Origin: Mycobacterium sp. IDR2000157661
GTDB lineage: Bacteria > Actinomycetota > Actinomycetes > Mycobacteriales > Mycobacteriaceae
Direction: 5' to 3'
Assembly (NCBI RefSeq): GCF_022317005.1
Contig: NZ_CP081006.1
Coordinates: 3,968,001-4,032,000 of the forward strand
Length of the DNA: 64,000 bases
Position 1 is the stretch's first letter; every line of letters begins with the position of its first letter. Shown here one piece after another: positions 16,117 to 24,810 of this stretch. The translations under genes were made by a program, and so were the position numbers. The notes under the pieces are model-generated. The model saw nothing but the letters and a program-made list of their open reading frames with translations, was not told the origin of the DNA and ran no database searches.

Positions 16117-16979
16117 TGCGCCAGCAGGCTCAACGCCGACCGCGCGAACACGTCGGGCACCTCGACCTGCGGGTAATGGCCGACGCCGGGTAATTCGACG
16201 ACGTCGGCGGCCGGCCGTAGCTCGCGCAGCCCGTCGAGCACGTTGACGGTCGCGACCGGATCGCCGAGCGCCCACAGGAAACTGAGCGGCCTGGGCCAAT
16301 CGGCCACCGCACCGTGCCAGCGCGACGCGTACTCGACCCGCTCACCGAGGTAGGAGATCAGCAGGTGCGGGATCCGGTGACCGTCGTGGTAGGCCATCAG
16401 CGCCCACTGGGCTTCGGCCTCCTCGCGGGTCAGCGGGTGGTCGTCGCTGAACAGCTTGCCGAACCCACGGGCGAACCCCCGCTCGCTGATCAGGCGGGCC
16501 GCCACCTGGCCGAGGGGGCCACGCAGGATCTTCTGGATCGGCCGCAGACTGGCCCGGTCGAGGATGACGCTGCCGTTGGTCAAAACCGCGGCCTGCAGAT
16601 CGAACGGCAAGCGGCTCTCCAGGTCTCGGGCCAGCAGTTCGGTGGCCACCGACGTGCCCATGTCGTGTGCGACCAGCACGACGGGTCCCGGCGTCGTATC
16701 GGCCAGCACGGACGAGACGATGTCGGCCTGCTCGAAAAGGCTGTAGCGGTGCGGACGCGGTTTGGCCGAAAGCCCGAAGCCCAGGAAATCCAGCGTCACC
16801 CACGCGCGATCCCTCAGGTGCGCGACGACGTGGCGGTAGTCGAACGAACTCGACGGGTAGCCGTGCAACAGCAGGATCGTCGGGCCGTTCCCGTCGGCCG
16901 AGCGGACGAACACCTCCCCGGCAGGCGTCGGCATCAGGCGGCCGCCGTCCCGCCATTCCCGTACGCTGTCAGGGAGCAC
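16113..16979 (-). CDS. lipZ: Alpha/beta hydrolase LipZ
   Basis: A 288-residue single-domain alpha/beta hydrolase, the same length as Rv1834. The oxyanion loop is LLLHGYPSSSFDYRH. The nucleophile elbow reads AHDMGTS, so the nucleophile is aspartate rather than serine, as in epoxide hydrolases and haloalkane dehalogenases. The family histidine is in LPGVGHYPQVE. The name LipZ implies a lipase, but the aspartate elbow argues for an ether, epoxide or C-halogen hydrolase. It is convergent and overlaps the preceding gene by 4 nt. Rv1835c, which separates these genes in M. tuberculosis, is absent. Confidence 0.88.
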   Translation of the reverse strand: MLPDSVREWRDGGRLMPTPAGEVFVRSADGNGPTILLLHGYPSSSFDYRHVVAHLRDRAWVTLDFLGFGLSAKPRPHRYSLFEQADIVSSVLADTTPGPVVLVAHDMGTSVATELLARDLESRLPFDLQAAVLTNGSVILDRASLRPIQKILRGPLGQVAARLISERGFARGFGKLFSDDHPLTREEAEAQWALMAYHDGHRIPHLLISYLGERVEYASRWHGAVADWPRPLSFLWALGDPVATVNVLDGLRELRPAADVVELPGVGHYPQVEVPDVFARSALSLLAH

Positions 16980-17050
16980 GCCTCGGACCGTACCAACGGA
17001 TTTTCGCGTCGGCGTCGCGTTCGTCGCAGATTCCGTTCACCATGAATCTC

Positions 17051-17511
17051 ATGTCAGTCGAGTTCGTTCCCGACCCAGCGCTGTACCCGTTCGCGTCCCA
17101 CTGGTTCGACAGCTCTCGAGGTCGACTGCACTACGTCGACGAGGGCACCGGCCCGGTCATCATGCTCTGCCACGGCAATCCGACGTGGAGCTTTCTGTAC
17201 CGCGACATCATCAAGGGCCTACGGGCTCAATTCCGGTGCATCGCACCCGACTACCTGGGGTTCGGTCTCTCGGAGCGGCCTGCGGCATTCGGTTACCGGA
17301 TCGAGGAGCACGTCGAAGTGGTCGGCGAACTGGTCGACCACCTGGGCCTCGATGGCTACCTCACCATGGGACAGGACTGGGGCGGTCCGATCAGCATGGC
17401 GGTCTCGCGTTTCCCGACCATGTGCTCGTGGAACTTCCCCAGGCCAAGCACTTCATCCAGGAGGATGAGCCCGAGGCCATCAGCCAGGCGATCCTCGCCC
17501 GCTTCGGCTGA
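17051..17511 (+). pseudogene. Haloalkane dehalogenase (Rv1833c homologue), internal deletion with frameshift
   Basis: The first 118 codons from ATG 17051 (or 17042) match a haloalkane dehalogenase N-terminus: LCHGNPTWSFLYRDII, APDYLGFGLSERP, and the nucleophile elbow GQDWGGPISMAV. At about 17400 the reading switches frame to the family C-terminus FPDHVLVELPQAKHFIQEDE, ending at TGA 17511. Compared with the roughly 286-residue family, about 130-140 residues of the cap and core are missing, and the join is out of frame. Catalytic Asp and His contexts both survive but in different frames. The N-terminal frame stays open for another 4 kb antisense to gcvP, so no sensible protein is made. Confidence 0.85.
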
Positions 17512-17548
17512 CTTCCTCGACGCCCGGCAGACGCGCCTTTGCGTAGCG

Positions 17549-20440
17549 CTAGGCGAACGCCTCGACCGGCGGGCAGGAGCACACCAGGTTGCGGTCGCCG
17601 TAGGCGCCGTCGATGCGTCGCACCGGGGGCCACACCTTGGGGCGGAAGTTCTTGCCCAGTGGATAGGCGGCCTGCTCGCGGCTGTACGGATGGGGCCAGT
17701 CGGCCACCAGCAGGCTCTCCGCGGTGTGCGGGGCGTTGCGCAGCGGGTTGTCGTCCACCGGCCACCCGCCGGAGCCGACCTCGTCGATCTCCGCGCGGAT
17801 CGCGATCATCGCCTCGCAGAACGCGTCGACCTCCTCGATGCCCTCACTTTCGGTCGGCTCGACCATCAGCGTGCCTGCCACCGGGAAGCTCATTGTCGGG
17901 GCATGGAAACCATAGTCCGCCAGACGCTTTGCGACATCGTCGACGGTGACGCCCGTCTGCTTGGTGATGGTCCGCAGATCGAGGATGCATTCGTGGGCGA
18001 CCATGCCGTTCTCGCCGGTGTAGAGGACCGGGTAATACTCGTCGAGGCGGCGGGCGATGTAGTTGGCCGACGCGATCGCCGTCAGCGACGCCGCGCGCAA
18101 CCCGGCCGCGCCCATCATCCGAATGTAGGCCCAGCTGATCGGCAGGATCGACGCCGATCCGTAGGGCGCCGCCGACACCACGGGCCGCGCTGCCCCGTCG
18201 ACCCGAGCGCCGTCGCCGAGTTCGGCGGCGAGCGGGTGGCCCGGCAGGTACTTGGCCAGATGGGCCCGCACCGCGACAGGCCCGACGCCCGGGCCGCCCC
18301 CGCCGTGCGGGATGCAGAACGTCTTGTGCAGGTTCAGGTGGCTGACGTCGCCGCCGAACCGGCCCGGCCGGGCCAGGCCGACGAGCGCGTTGAGGTTCGC
18401 GCCGTCGACGTAGACCTGGCCGCCGACGTCGTGCACGGCCGCGCAGATGTCGGCGATGTCGTGCTCGTAGACGCCGTGGGTCGAGGGATAGGTGATCATC
18501 AACGCCGACAACCGGTCTGCGTGTTCGGTCACCTTCGCGCGCAGGTCGTCGAGGTCGACGTCTCCGTTCGCGCGGCAGGCCACCACGACGACGCGCATGC
18601 CGGCCAGCGCCGCCGAGGCGGCGTTGGTGCCGTGCGCACTCGACGGGATGAGGCAGATGTCGCGGTCCGGTTCGCCGCGCTCAGCGTGGTAGGCCTGGAT
18701 GGCAAGCAGTCCCGCGTACTCGCCCTGCGACCCTGCGTTGGGCTGCAGCGACACCGCATCGTAGCCGGTGATGTCGACCAGCCACTGCTCCAGATCCGCG
18801 ATCAGCTTGCGCAGACCGGGGGTGTCGGAGGCCGGCGCGAACGGGTGCTGACGGCCGAACTCGGGCCAGGTGATCGACTCCATCTCTGCTGCCGCGTTGA
18901 GCTTCATCGTGCAGGAACCGAGCGGAATCATGCTGCGGTCCAACGCGATGTCCTTGTCGGCCAGCGACCGCAGGTAGCGCATCATCTCGGTTTCGGTACG
19001 GTAGCGCGTGAACGCCGGGTGCGTCAGGAAGCCCGACGCGCGCGTCGCGATGGCCGGGGCGTCGAAGTCGCCCTCCACCGGCGTCGCCTCGAACGCCGAC
19101 AGCACCGCCTCGACGTGCGCGGCGGTGGTGGCCTCGTCGCAGGCCACCGACACGTGGTCGTCGTCGACGAGCCACACGTTGATGCCACGCGCCTTGGCGG
19201 CGTTGCGCACCTCGGCCGCGCCGCTCGGCACCCGGGCCAGCACGGTGTCGAAGAAGTCGCGGTGCACCACCTCGACCCCTGCCGCCGCCAGTCCCGCGGC
19301 CAGCGCGCGGGCGCGGCCGTGCACGCGGGCGGCGATCCCGGTCAGCCCGTCGGCGCCGTGGTAGCTGGCGTACATCGCGGCGATCACCGCCAGCAGCACC
19401 TGCGCGGTGCAGATGTTGCTCGTGGCCTTGTCGCGGCGTATGTGCTGCTCGCGGGTCTGCAGCGCCAACCGGTACGCCGGCGCGCCGTCGGCGTCCAGCG
19501 ACACCCCAACCAGGCGACCGGGCAGTTGTCGCGCATGCTTGGCATGGACCGCCAGGTAGCCGGCGTGCGGCCCGCCGAATCCCATTGGCACGCCGAATCG
19601 TTGGGTGGTGCCGAAGGCGACGTCGGCCCCGATGTCACCGGGCGGGGTGACCAGCGTCAACGCCAGCAGATCGGCGCCGATCGCGACCAGCGCGTCCCGC
19701 TCGTGCGCCTCGGCGACCAGCGACGTCCAGTCGTCGACGCATCCGCTGGCGCCCGGCAGCTGCGCGATGACACCGAAGAAGTCGCCATCCGGCAGCCCCC
19801 GCCGCAGGTCGGCGGTGACGATCTCGATGCCCAGCGGTTCGGCGCGGGTGGCCACCACCGCGGCGGTCTGCCGGAACACGTCGGAATCCATCACCAACCG
19901 GTTCGACGGCCCGCGCACGGCGCGATGCATCAGGGTCATCGCCTCGGCCGCCGCCGTGCCCTCGTCGAGCATGGAGGCGTTGGCGACCTCGAGGCCGGTC
20001 AGGTCGGTCACCATGGTCTGGAAGTTCAGCAGCGCCTCGAGCCGGCCCTGGCTGATCTCGGGCTGGTAGGGCGTGTACGCGGTGTACCAGGCCGGGTTCT
20101 CCAGGATGTTGCGCAGCAGCACCGGCGGCGTCAGCGTGTCGTGGTAACCCTGTCCGATCATCGACACCGCGACCGTGTTGGTGTCGGCGAGCGCGCGCAG
20201 CTCGGCCAGCGCCTGCTCCTCGGTGGCAGCGGCGGGCAGCGTGTCGAGACCCGGCGCCAGGCCGTCGGCCGACGGCGCATCGAGGATGCCGGCGGGCAGC
20301 GCCTTGGCGGCGAGTTCGTCCAGCGATTCCACGCCGATGGTCTTGAGCATCGTCGCCAGGGCGTGGGCGTCGGGGCCGATGTGGCGGTCGGCGAAGTTGG
20401 GCTGATGATGATCGAACACTCGGGACTGCTCCAGTCGCAT
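17549..20440 (-). CDS. gcvP: Glycine dehydrogenase (decarboxylating), P-protein of glycine cleavage
   Basis: A 963-residue PLP enzyme that decarboxylates glycine and passes the aminomethyl group to lipoylated GcvH, encoded at 23.6 kb. The fused alpha/beta form is complete: the N-terminal half has FADRHIGPDAHALATML and YTAYTPYQPEISQGRLEAL. The C-terminal half has the PLP lysine in NLHKTFCIPHGGGGPG and ends RNLVCSCPPVEAFA. The ATG at 20440 is reported; a GTG at 20419 (FDHHQPNFADRH) better matches the family N-terminus and has a GGAG upstream. A tandem glycine riboswitch precedes it. It corresponds to gcvB (Rv1832). Confidence 0.97.
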   Translation of the reverse strand: MRLEQSRVFDHHQPNFADRHIGPDAHALATMLKTIGVESLDELAAKALPAGILDAPSADGLAPGLDTLPAAATEEQALAELRALADTNTVAVSMIGQGYHDTLTPPVLLRNILENPAWYTAYTPYQPEISQGRLEALLNFQTMVTDLTGLEVANASMLDEGTAAAEAMTLMHRAVRGPSNRLVMDSDVFRQTAAVVATRAEPLGIEIVTADLRRGLPDGDFFGVIAQLPGASGCVDDWTSLVAEAHERDALVAIGADLLALTLVTPPGDIGADVAFGTTQRFGVPMGFGGPHAGYLAVHAKHARQLPGRLVGVSLDADGAPAYRLALQTREQHIRRDKATSNICTAQVLLAVIAAMYASYHGADGLTGIAARVHGRARALAAGLAAAGVEVVHRDFFDTVLARVPSGAAEVRNAAKARGINVWLVDDDHVSVACDEATTAAHVEAVLSAFEATPVEGDFDAPAIATRASGFLTHPAFTRYRTETEMMRYLRSLADKDIALDRSMIPLGSCTMKLNAAAEMESITWPEFGRQHPFAPASDTPGLRKLIADLEQWLVDITGYDAVSLQPNAGSQGEYAGLLAIQAYHAERGEPDRDICLIPSSAHGTNAASAALAGMRVVVVACRANGDVDLDDLRAKVTEHADRLSALMITYPSTHGVYEHDIADICAAVHDVGGQVYVDGANLNALVGLARPGRFGGDVSHLNLHKTFCIPHGGGGPGVGPVAVRAHLAKYLPGHPLAAELGDGARVDGAARPVVSAAPYGSASILPISWAYIRMMGAAGLRAASLTAIASANYIARRLDEYYPVLYTGENGMVAHECILDLRTITKQTGVTVDDVAKRLADYGFHAPTMSFPVAGTLMVEPTESEGIEEVDAFCEAMIAIRAEIDEVGSGGWPVDDNPLRNAPHTAESLLVADWPHPYSREQAAYPLGKNFRPKVWPPVRRIDGAYGDRNLVCSCPPVEAFA

Positions 20441-20443
20441 AGA

Positions 20444-20458
20444 GGAACCGCGGGTTCC
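20444..20458 (-). promoter_or_regulatory. Small hairpin next to the gcvP start (possible expression platform)
   Basis: A 6-bp stem (GGAACC/GGTTCC) with a 3-nt loop sits directly between an SD-like AGGGAGGGG and the ATG at 20440. It lies at the 3' edge of the glycine aptamers and could be the switchable element, but this is only a position-based inference. Confidence 0.4.
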
Positions 20459-20670
20459 CCTCCCTCTGTCGTCGACCCGGTCCGGGCGCCTGAGAGATTC
20501 GGCGCGCGAGAACGCCTTTCCCCATGGGCGGGCAGGCCGTCCCGCGAGGGAACCGCTTACCGCTTTCCAGAGGCATCGTGGCCGTGCGCGGTCCGGGTGC
20601 CTGAGAGGTTGACGGAGAGGTGTTGCTCCTTCGGCGTCCGTGGCTGGCGGTCACGGAACTCTCCCGCGCA
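20459..20670 (-). ncRNA. Tandem glycine riboswitch upstream of gcvP
   Basis: Read on the minus strand, two consecutive aptamers carry the conserved glycine-riboswitch cores. The first has GGGAGAGTT (20660-20668), GCCGAAGGAGCAAC, and CCTCTCAGGCACCCGGAC. The second has GGGGAAAGGCG and ATCTCTCAGGCGCCCGGAC (to about 20475). A short linker joins them. The element sits in the 5' leader of gcvP. Glycine binding normally turns on glycine-cleavage genes. This 280-nt gap between gcvP and the upstream regulator holds no credible ORF. Confidence 0.9.
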
Positions 20671-20722
20671 AAGGCGATGCGCTGCCGAGTTTACCGGGCC
20701 TGCCCGCGTGGAGGAGGGAGGG

Positions 20723-21352
20723 TCAGCCGATCTTGCGGTCGCGGTGCTTGCGTCGCGACGCCAACTCGTCCTCGGGCGCCGCGATCGATTCACCCCCGTC
20801 GGCACGCTCGCCGGGGAAGTCGGCGATCGCGCCGGTCAGTTCCCGCATCGCGCCGGAGACAGCGATGCCGAACACGCCCTGCCCACCCTGCAGCAGGTCG
20901 ACGACCTCCTCGGCCGACGTGCACTCGTAGACCGTGGTGCCGTCCGAGAACAGCGTGATGTTGGCCAGGTCCTGAACGCCGCGTTGGCGCAGGTGGTCGA
21001 CGGCGACGCGGATGTTGTGCAGCGAGATGCCGGTGTCCAGCAGTCGCTTGACGATCTTGAGGACCAGGATGTCCTTGAACGAGTAGAGCCGCTGGCTGCC
21101 CGATCCGGCCGCGCCGCGGATCGACGGGACCACCAGCGAGGTGCGCGCCCAGTAGTCCAGCTGCCGGTAGGTGATGCCTGCGATCTGGCAGGCGCTGGGC
21201 CCGCGGTAGCCGACGAGTTCGTCGGGCACGGAGTCGTCCGGGAAGAGCCCCGCCTGCACCGGTTCGCTGGGCGCTGTCATCTGCGGATCCGTTCGGCCGC
21301 CGGCAGTGTTGAGGTCCAGCTGCTCCTGACGTGGCGTGTCTCCCACTTCCAC
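20723..21352 (-). CDS. MerR-like transcriptional regulator (Rv1830, ResR/McdR homologue)
   Basis: About 209 residues from the GTG at 21352 (GTG 21346 is also possible; GAGAGG lies just upstream). The winged helix-turn-helix of the MerR/HspR type runs near residues 50-120: CQIAGITYRQLDYWARTSLV, then SQRLYSFKDILVLKIVKRLL. A predicted coiled segment and a basic tail (ASRRKHRDRKIG) follow. The M. tuberculosis counterpart Rv1830, named ResR or McdR, influences cell division and antibiotic recovery, and mutations in it were reported in clinical isolates. It lies between the BFN-domain gene and the gcvP riboswitch on the same strand. Confidence 0.85.
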   Translation of the reverse strand: MEVGDTPRQEQLDLNTAGGRTDPQMTAPSEPVQAGLFPDDSVPDELVGYRGPSACQIAGITYRQLDYWARTSLVVPSIRGAAGSGSQRLYSFKDILVLKIVKRLLDTGISLHNIRVAVDHLRQRGVQDLANITLFSDGTTVYECTSAEEVVDLLQGGQGVFGIAVSGAMRELTGAIADFPGERADGGESIAAPEDELASRRKHRDRKIG

Positions 21353-21619
21353 AATCCTCTCGCCGATCGAACCCGCTGGCGTCTTGTCAGTGTCCCGCCA
21401 AGCGCACATTTGCCGAGCCCGAGTGTGTCGAGCATACGCTTCTCGCCGGGCCTTCGACTGCCCATCAGAATCCGGCTACCAAAGTATGGCCGCCCGATTC
21501 GTCGTTGCGGAGACTCCGCCCCGCGTGTCGAGTACGACGAGATGTATCCGTGACAATGGGCCTACGACGTCAGTACTGGCATGCGTGCCGCCGCCGCTGG
21601 ACCCTCCGTCACTACAAGG

Positions 21620-22114
21620 CTACGTGGCTTTGAAGTCATCGGGCGAGACGCTGTCGAGAAACTCCTTGAACTTCTCCACCTCGTCCTCGCGCACGGTGCC
21701 TGCGGCCTCGTCGTCGTTCTCGTCGGGAATCAGCAGGCCGGCCTCGGCCAGCACCGCCTCCTCGACGTAGATGGGCACCCCCACCCGCAGCGCGATCGCC
21801 ACCGAGTCCGACGGCCGCGCCGAGACCTTGATGTCGCGGTCGAAGATCAGGTCGGCGTAGAACGTGCCTTCCTGCAGGTCGACGATGCGCACCTCTTTGA
21901 GCGAATGGCCAAGCGCGGCAATGACATCTCTGATCAAGTCATGCGTGAGCGGGCGCGCCGGCTCGACTCCCTGCTGTTCCAGCGCGATTGCGGCGGCCTC
22001 CGACTGCCCGATCCAGATCGGCAGATACCGGTCGCCATTGGCCTCTCGCAGCAACAGCACCGGCTGGTTCTGGGGCTGCTCAACGCGAATGCCGACCACA
22101 CGAACCTCACCCAT
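21620..22114 (-). CDS. Bifunctional-nuclease (BFN) domain protein, Rv1829 homologue
   Basis: A 164-residue protein from ATG 22114 (MGEVRVVGIRVEQPQN), with GGAAGG 9 nt upstream; an upstream ATG at 22135 lacks support. The BFN/DUF151 domain covers residues 1-130, with LREANGDRYLPIWIGQSEAA and ARPSDSVAIALRVGVPIYV. An acidic tail ends EKFKEFLDSVSPDDFKAT. Plant BFN proteins have nuclease activity, while bacterial roles remain unproven. It is part of a conserved leftward cluster in mycobacteria, flanked by two MerR-type regulators. The 267-nt gap between it and the downstream regulator shows no other gene. Confidence 0.88.
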   Translation of the reverse strand: MGEVRVVGIRVEQPQNQPVLLLREANGDRYLPIWIGQSEAAAIALEQQGVEPARPLTHDLIRDVIAALGHSLKEVRIVDLQEGTFYADLIFDRDIKVSARPSDSVAIALRVGVPIYVEEAVLAEAGLLIPDENDDEAAGTVREDEVEKFKEFLDSVSPDDFKAT

Positions 22115-22175
22115 CTGTGTCTGCCTTCCGCACACAAGAAACCCGCCGTAAAGCCATCGGTTTCGAGTCTAATCC

Positions 22176-22916
22176 TCAGCGATCGAGTACGTCGCGCACC
22201 GCCGACTTGATCAGCGACGTGTGCAACGTGATCGCCAGCGCAGCCACCTCACGGGCAAGGTCGTCGGCGCGGTCGCGAGCGCCCGCCTTGCCCGCTTTGA
22301 CCACCGGTCCGGCGATCTGGGCGATCAGATCGGACTGCCGGTCGGCCGCGGACCGGAAGGCACGCAGGTGGCGGGGCTCGACGCCGTAGTCGGCGAGCGC
22401 GCGGGCGCACTGCGCGATCACCACCGAATGCTCGTCGAAGAAGGTCGCGCCCGGTCCCCGGAACGAGGGCGTTATCACTCCGGCCTTGATCAGAGCCGTC
22501 AGCAACTCGTCATCGACGCCCGAGCGCGCCAGCAGGTCCTCGCGGGACAGCCGCACCTGCGCGGGCGCCACGGCAGCCGAATCCTCCCGCCCTCCAGACA
22601 CCGGCACCAACCGCGGCTGGCCGTAACCGGAACCGCTCGGGGGCAGCTCACCGTCCGGCTGTGCGTCGAGTTGGGACTTGATGACCTTCAACGGCAGGTA
22701 CTGGTCGCGCTGGGCGGTGAGGATGAACCGCAGCCGCGCGCAGTCGTAGGCGGTGAACCGCCGGTAACCCGACGCCGTGCGCTCGGGGGTGACCAGCCCT
22801 TCGGCTTCCAGGAACCGGATCTTGGAGATGGTCACGTCCGGGAAGTCGGGCCGCAGCAGATCGAGGACCGCACCGATCGACATCCCGGTGAGCGCGGGAG
22901 TGTCGGGTGCCGTCAT
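22176..22916 (-). CDS. MerR-family regulator, Rv1828 homologue
   Basis: A 246-residue regulator. The N-terminal winged helix (residues 10-85) reads MSIGAVLDLLRPDFPDVTIS, then FLEAEGLVTPERTASGYRRF. A C-terminal region (PRHLRAFRSAADRQSDLIAQ) resembles that of the crystallised Rv1828, which binds its own promoter. No effector is obvious: the C-terminal half has few cysteines, so a metal sensor is unlikely. It starts 31 nt after garA ends and may be co-transcribed with garA and gcvH. Confidence 0.9.
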   Translation of the reverse strand: MTAPDTPALTGMSIGAVLDLLRPDFPDVTISKIRFLEAEGLVTPERTASGYRRFTAYDCARLRFILTAQRDQYLPLKVIKSQLDAQPDGELPPSGSGYGQPRLVPVSGGREDSAAVAPAQVRLSREDLLARSGVDDELLTALIKAGVITPSFRGPGATFFDEHSVVIAQCARALADYGVEPRHLRAFRSAADRQSDLIAQIAGPVVKAGKAGARDRADDLAREVAALAITLHTSLIKSAVRDVLDR

Positions 22917-22947
22917 GGTTGCTCGTCGCGGGAGCGCTCACCGGCCA

Positions 22948-23427
22948 CTAGCCGGTCGAACCGCTCTCGTCGCTCTTGGGCCCGGTCAAGAACACCAGGC
23001 GAAACTTGCCGATCTGCACCTCGTCGCCGTTGGCCAGCGCCGCGGAGTCCACCGGCTCCCTGTTGACGTAGGTGCCGTTCAGGCTCCCCACGTCGACCAC
23101 CTGGAACTCGCCGCTTTCGAGGCGGAACTCGGCATGCCGACGGCTCACCGTGACGTCATCCAAGAAGATGTCGCTATCGGGATGACGGCCCGCCGACGTG
23201 GTCGGCTGGTCGAGCAAGAAGCGGGACCCGGCGTTCGGTCCGCGCTTGACGACGAGCAGGGCCGAGCCGACGGGCAGACCTTCGACCCCCGAGACCGCTC
23301 CTTCAGCGCCCGCCGCCGCCGGGGCGTCCAGTTCGTTGAGGAAGTCGGCGCGGAATACCGATGTCGTCTCCACGGTGACTTCGTCAGACGTCTGGTCAGC
23401 CCCAGAGTTCTGGTCGTTCTGTGGCAC
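22948..23427 (-). CDS. garA: FHA-domain regulator GarA
   Basis: A 159-residue FHA protein (Rv1827). The disordered N-terminus contains the phospho-switch motif EVTVETTSVFRADFL (threonine pair near residues 20-21), targeted by PknB/PknG in other mycobacteria. The FHA domain lies near residues 70-145, with SAGRHPDSDIFLDDVTVSRR and VGSLNGTYVNREPVDS. Unphosphorylated GarA inhibits the 2-oxoglutarate dehydrogenase complex and NAD-glutamate dehydrogenase and activates glutamate synthase. Phosphorylation makes the FHA bind its own tail and releases control. It starts at a GTG with AGGAG upstream, next to gcvH. Confidence 0.97.
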   Translation of the reverse strand: MPQNDQNSGADQTSDEVTVETTSVFRADFLNELDAPAAAGAEGAVSGVEGLPVGSALLVVKRGPNAGSRFLLDQPTTSAGRHPDSDIFLDDVTVSRRHAEFRLESGEFQVVDVGSLNGTYVNREPVDSAALANGDEVQIGKFRLVFLTGPKSDESGSTG

Positions 23428-23560
23428 CCGCTGCTCCTAACTGGCTGTGCGTGGCGATACCGCGTCGGTGTCGACCGTACCGCGCAGTGGGCTTCACTGT
23501 GCCCACCACCGCCGGATCAGCCCTAGTTGGCTTCGGCGTCTGCACGACCCTAACAACTCG

Positions 23561-23956
23561 TCATTCGGTCACGGTGGCGCGGTAGCCGTCGGCATCAAGA
23601 AGTCCGCCCAGGCCCGCCTCCAGCGCCAAGGCGTCGGCCTGCAGCTCGACCAGCCAGCCCTCGCCATAGGGGTCGGAGTTGACCAGCTGCGGCGTTGCCT
23701 CCAGATCGCCGTTCACCGCAATGACTTTCGCGCTGACGGGCGCGTAGAGGTCCGACACCGACTTGGTGGATTCGACCTCGCCGAACGATTCGCCGGCGGT
23801 GACGTCGGCCCCGACGTCGGGCAGCTGGACGAACACCACGTCACCGAGGGCCGACTGCGCGTAATCGGTGATCCCGACGCGAACGGTGCCGTCGCCGGTG
23901 CGCTGCACCCACTCGTGTTCCTCGGTGTAGTGCAGGTCGGCTGGGATTTCGCTCAC
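23561..23956 (-). CDS. gcvH: Glycine cleavage system H protein
   Basis: A 131-residue lipoyl carrier that shuttles the aminomethyl group between GcvP, GcvT and the L-protein. The lipoylation lysine is in GEVESTKSVSDLYAPVS. The N-terminus IPADLHYTEEHEWV is typical. I chose GTG 23956 because GAGGAG precedes it; the open frame continues to 24004 but overlaps the upstream DUF881 gene. It lies about 3.1 kb from gcvP on the same strand. gcvT is not in the window. Confidence 0.96.
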   Translation of the reverse strand: MSEIPADLHYTEEHEWVQRTGDGTVRVGITDYAQSALGDVVFVQLPDVGADVTAGESFGEVESTKSVSDLYAPVSAKVIAVNGDLEATPQLVNSDPYGEGWLVELQADALALEAGLGGLLDADGYRATVTE

Positions 23957-24000
23957 GAAGCTCCTCTGGTTCCAGGGTTGTTCGTCGAGGACTCGCGCCC

Positions 24001-24810
24001 TCACTTGACGGGCTGAGCGTATTGGCGTGGTTTCGGTTGCCGCAAGGCGGTGACGTCGACCCGGGCGGACTGCTCGATCGACATGGTCCCGCCGACGCGC
24101 TCGACGCTGTCCACGGCGCCGCCGGGAATGTTCATCGCCGCGGCAAGTGTCGGTGGATCACCAATGGCGAGAACCGAATACGGTGGGTTCAGCGTGGTGC
24201 CGTCGACCACCAGTGCGCCGGGGGCGCCCATCACCCAGGTGGACACGCCGACGCGGACCGCGGTTCGCTGGTCGCCGGCGCGCCCCTGAATCTCCATCGC
24301 CTCGGCACCGGCGTTGCGCAGTTCGTTGATCACGTCGAGAAGGGTCTCGGCGGGCACGCCGGGCGCGTTGTCGCTGATGGTCAGCCTGACGCCGGGCCCC
24401 GTGGCGGGCACCGTCCCGATCAGGATCGACAGCGCCGCGAGCCTGGCCTGCGCGTTCTCGATCGCCGCCTGATCGCTGCTGCCGGAGGCCTGCAGCTCTG
24501 CCAGGGTGCGCTGCAGTTCGGCCACCTCGGTGTTCAGCGCGGCCTCGCGCTGCTGCAACGAGTCGAGCAGCACCAGCAGATCGGCCGGGCGGGCGGTCTC
24601 CAGCGAATCACCGGACTCGTTCTGGCGCACCTGGGTGACGATCGCGATGCCCAGCAAGATGCACAGCACCACCGCCAGCGCGCCGAAGATCAACTGCGAC
24701 CGGCTGCGGAGCCGACCGCTTCGGTCCGTGCCGTCCGGCGGCTGGGCATCGGGCGCCAGTTCGTGGCGGCCGTGCTGCGGCTGCTTGTGCTGCGGGGTGT
24801 GTTCGTTCAT
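24001..24810 (-). CDS. DUF881 membrane protein, Rv1825 homologue
   Basis: A 269-residue protein: a histidine/glutamine-rich cytosolic tail, one membrane helix (near residues 40-60, LIFGALAVVLCILLGIAIVT), a coiled-coil-like stretch (about 80-125) and a DUF881 domain outside (VRLTISDNAPGVPAETLLDV, YSVLAIGDPPTLAAAMN). DUF881 proteins are found near division and envelope genes in actinobacteria, but no activity is known. The downstream small membrane gene and a second DUF881 gene are coupled to it: the start at 24810 overlaps the neighbour's stop (ATGA). Confidence 0.85.
   Translation of the reverse strand: MNEHTPQHKQPQHGRHELAPDAQPPDGTDRSGRLRSRSQLIFGALAVVLCILLGIAIVTQVRQNESGDSLETARPADLLVLLDSLQQREAALNTEVAELQRTLAELQASGSSDQAAIENAQARLAALSILIGTVPATGPGVRLTISDNAPGVPAETLLDVINELRNAGAEAMEIQGRAGDQRTAVRVGVSTWVMGAPGALVVDGTTLNPPYSVLAIGDPPTLAAAMNIPGGAVDSVERVGGTMSIEQSARVDVTALRQPKPRQYAQPVK

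Noticed and set aside
20557..20805. Short minus-strand frame between the ResR-like regulator and gcvP (like the annotated Rv1831)
   Set aside because: The region is fully explained by the glycine riboswitch; the frame crosses aptamer stems and has no ribosome site.
17051..21553. A very long open frame (about 1,500 codons) running rightward through the dehalogenase N-terminus and antisense to gcvP, the riboswitch and the MerR-type regulator
   Set aside because: Beyond about 17400 its translation has no domain and mirrors high-GC codon bias of the opposite strand, where gcvP has full family identity.
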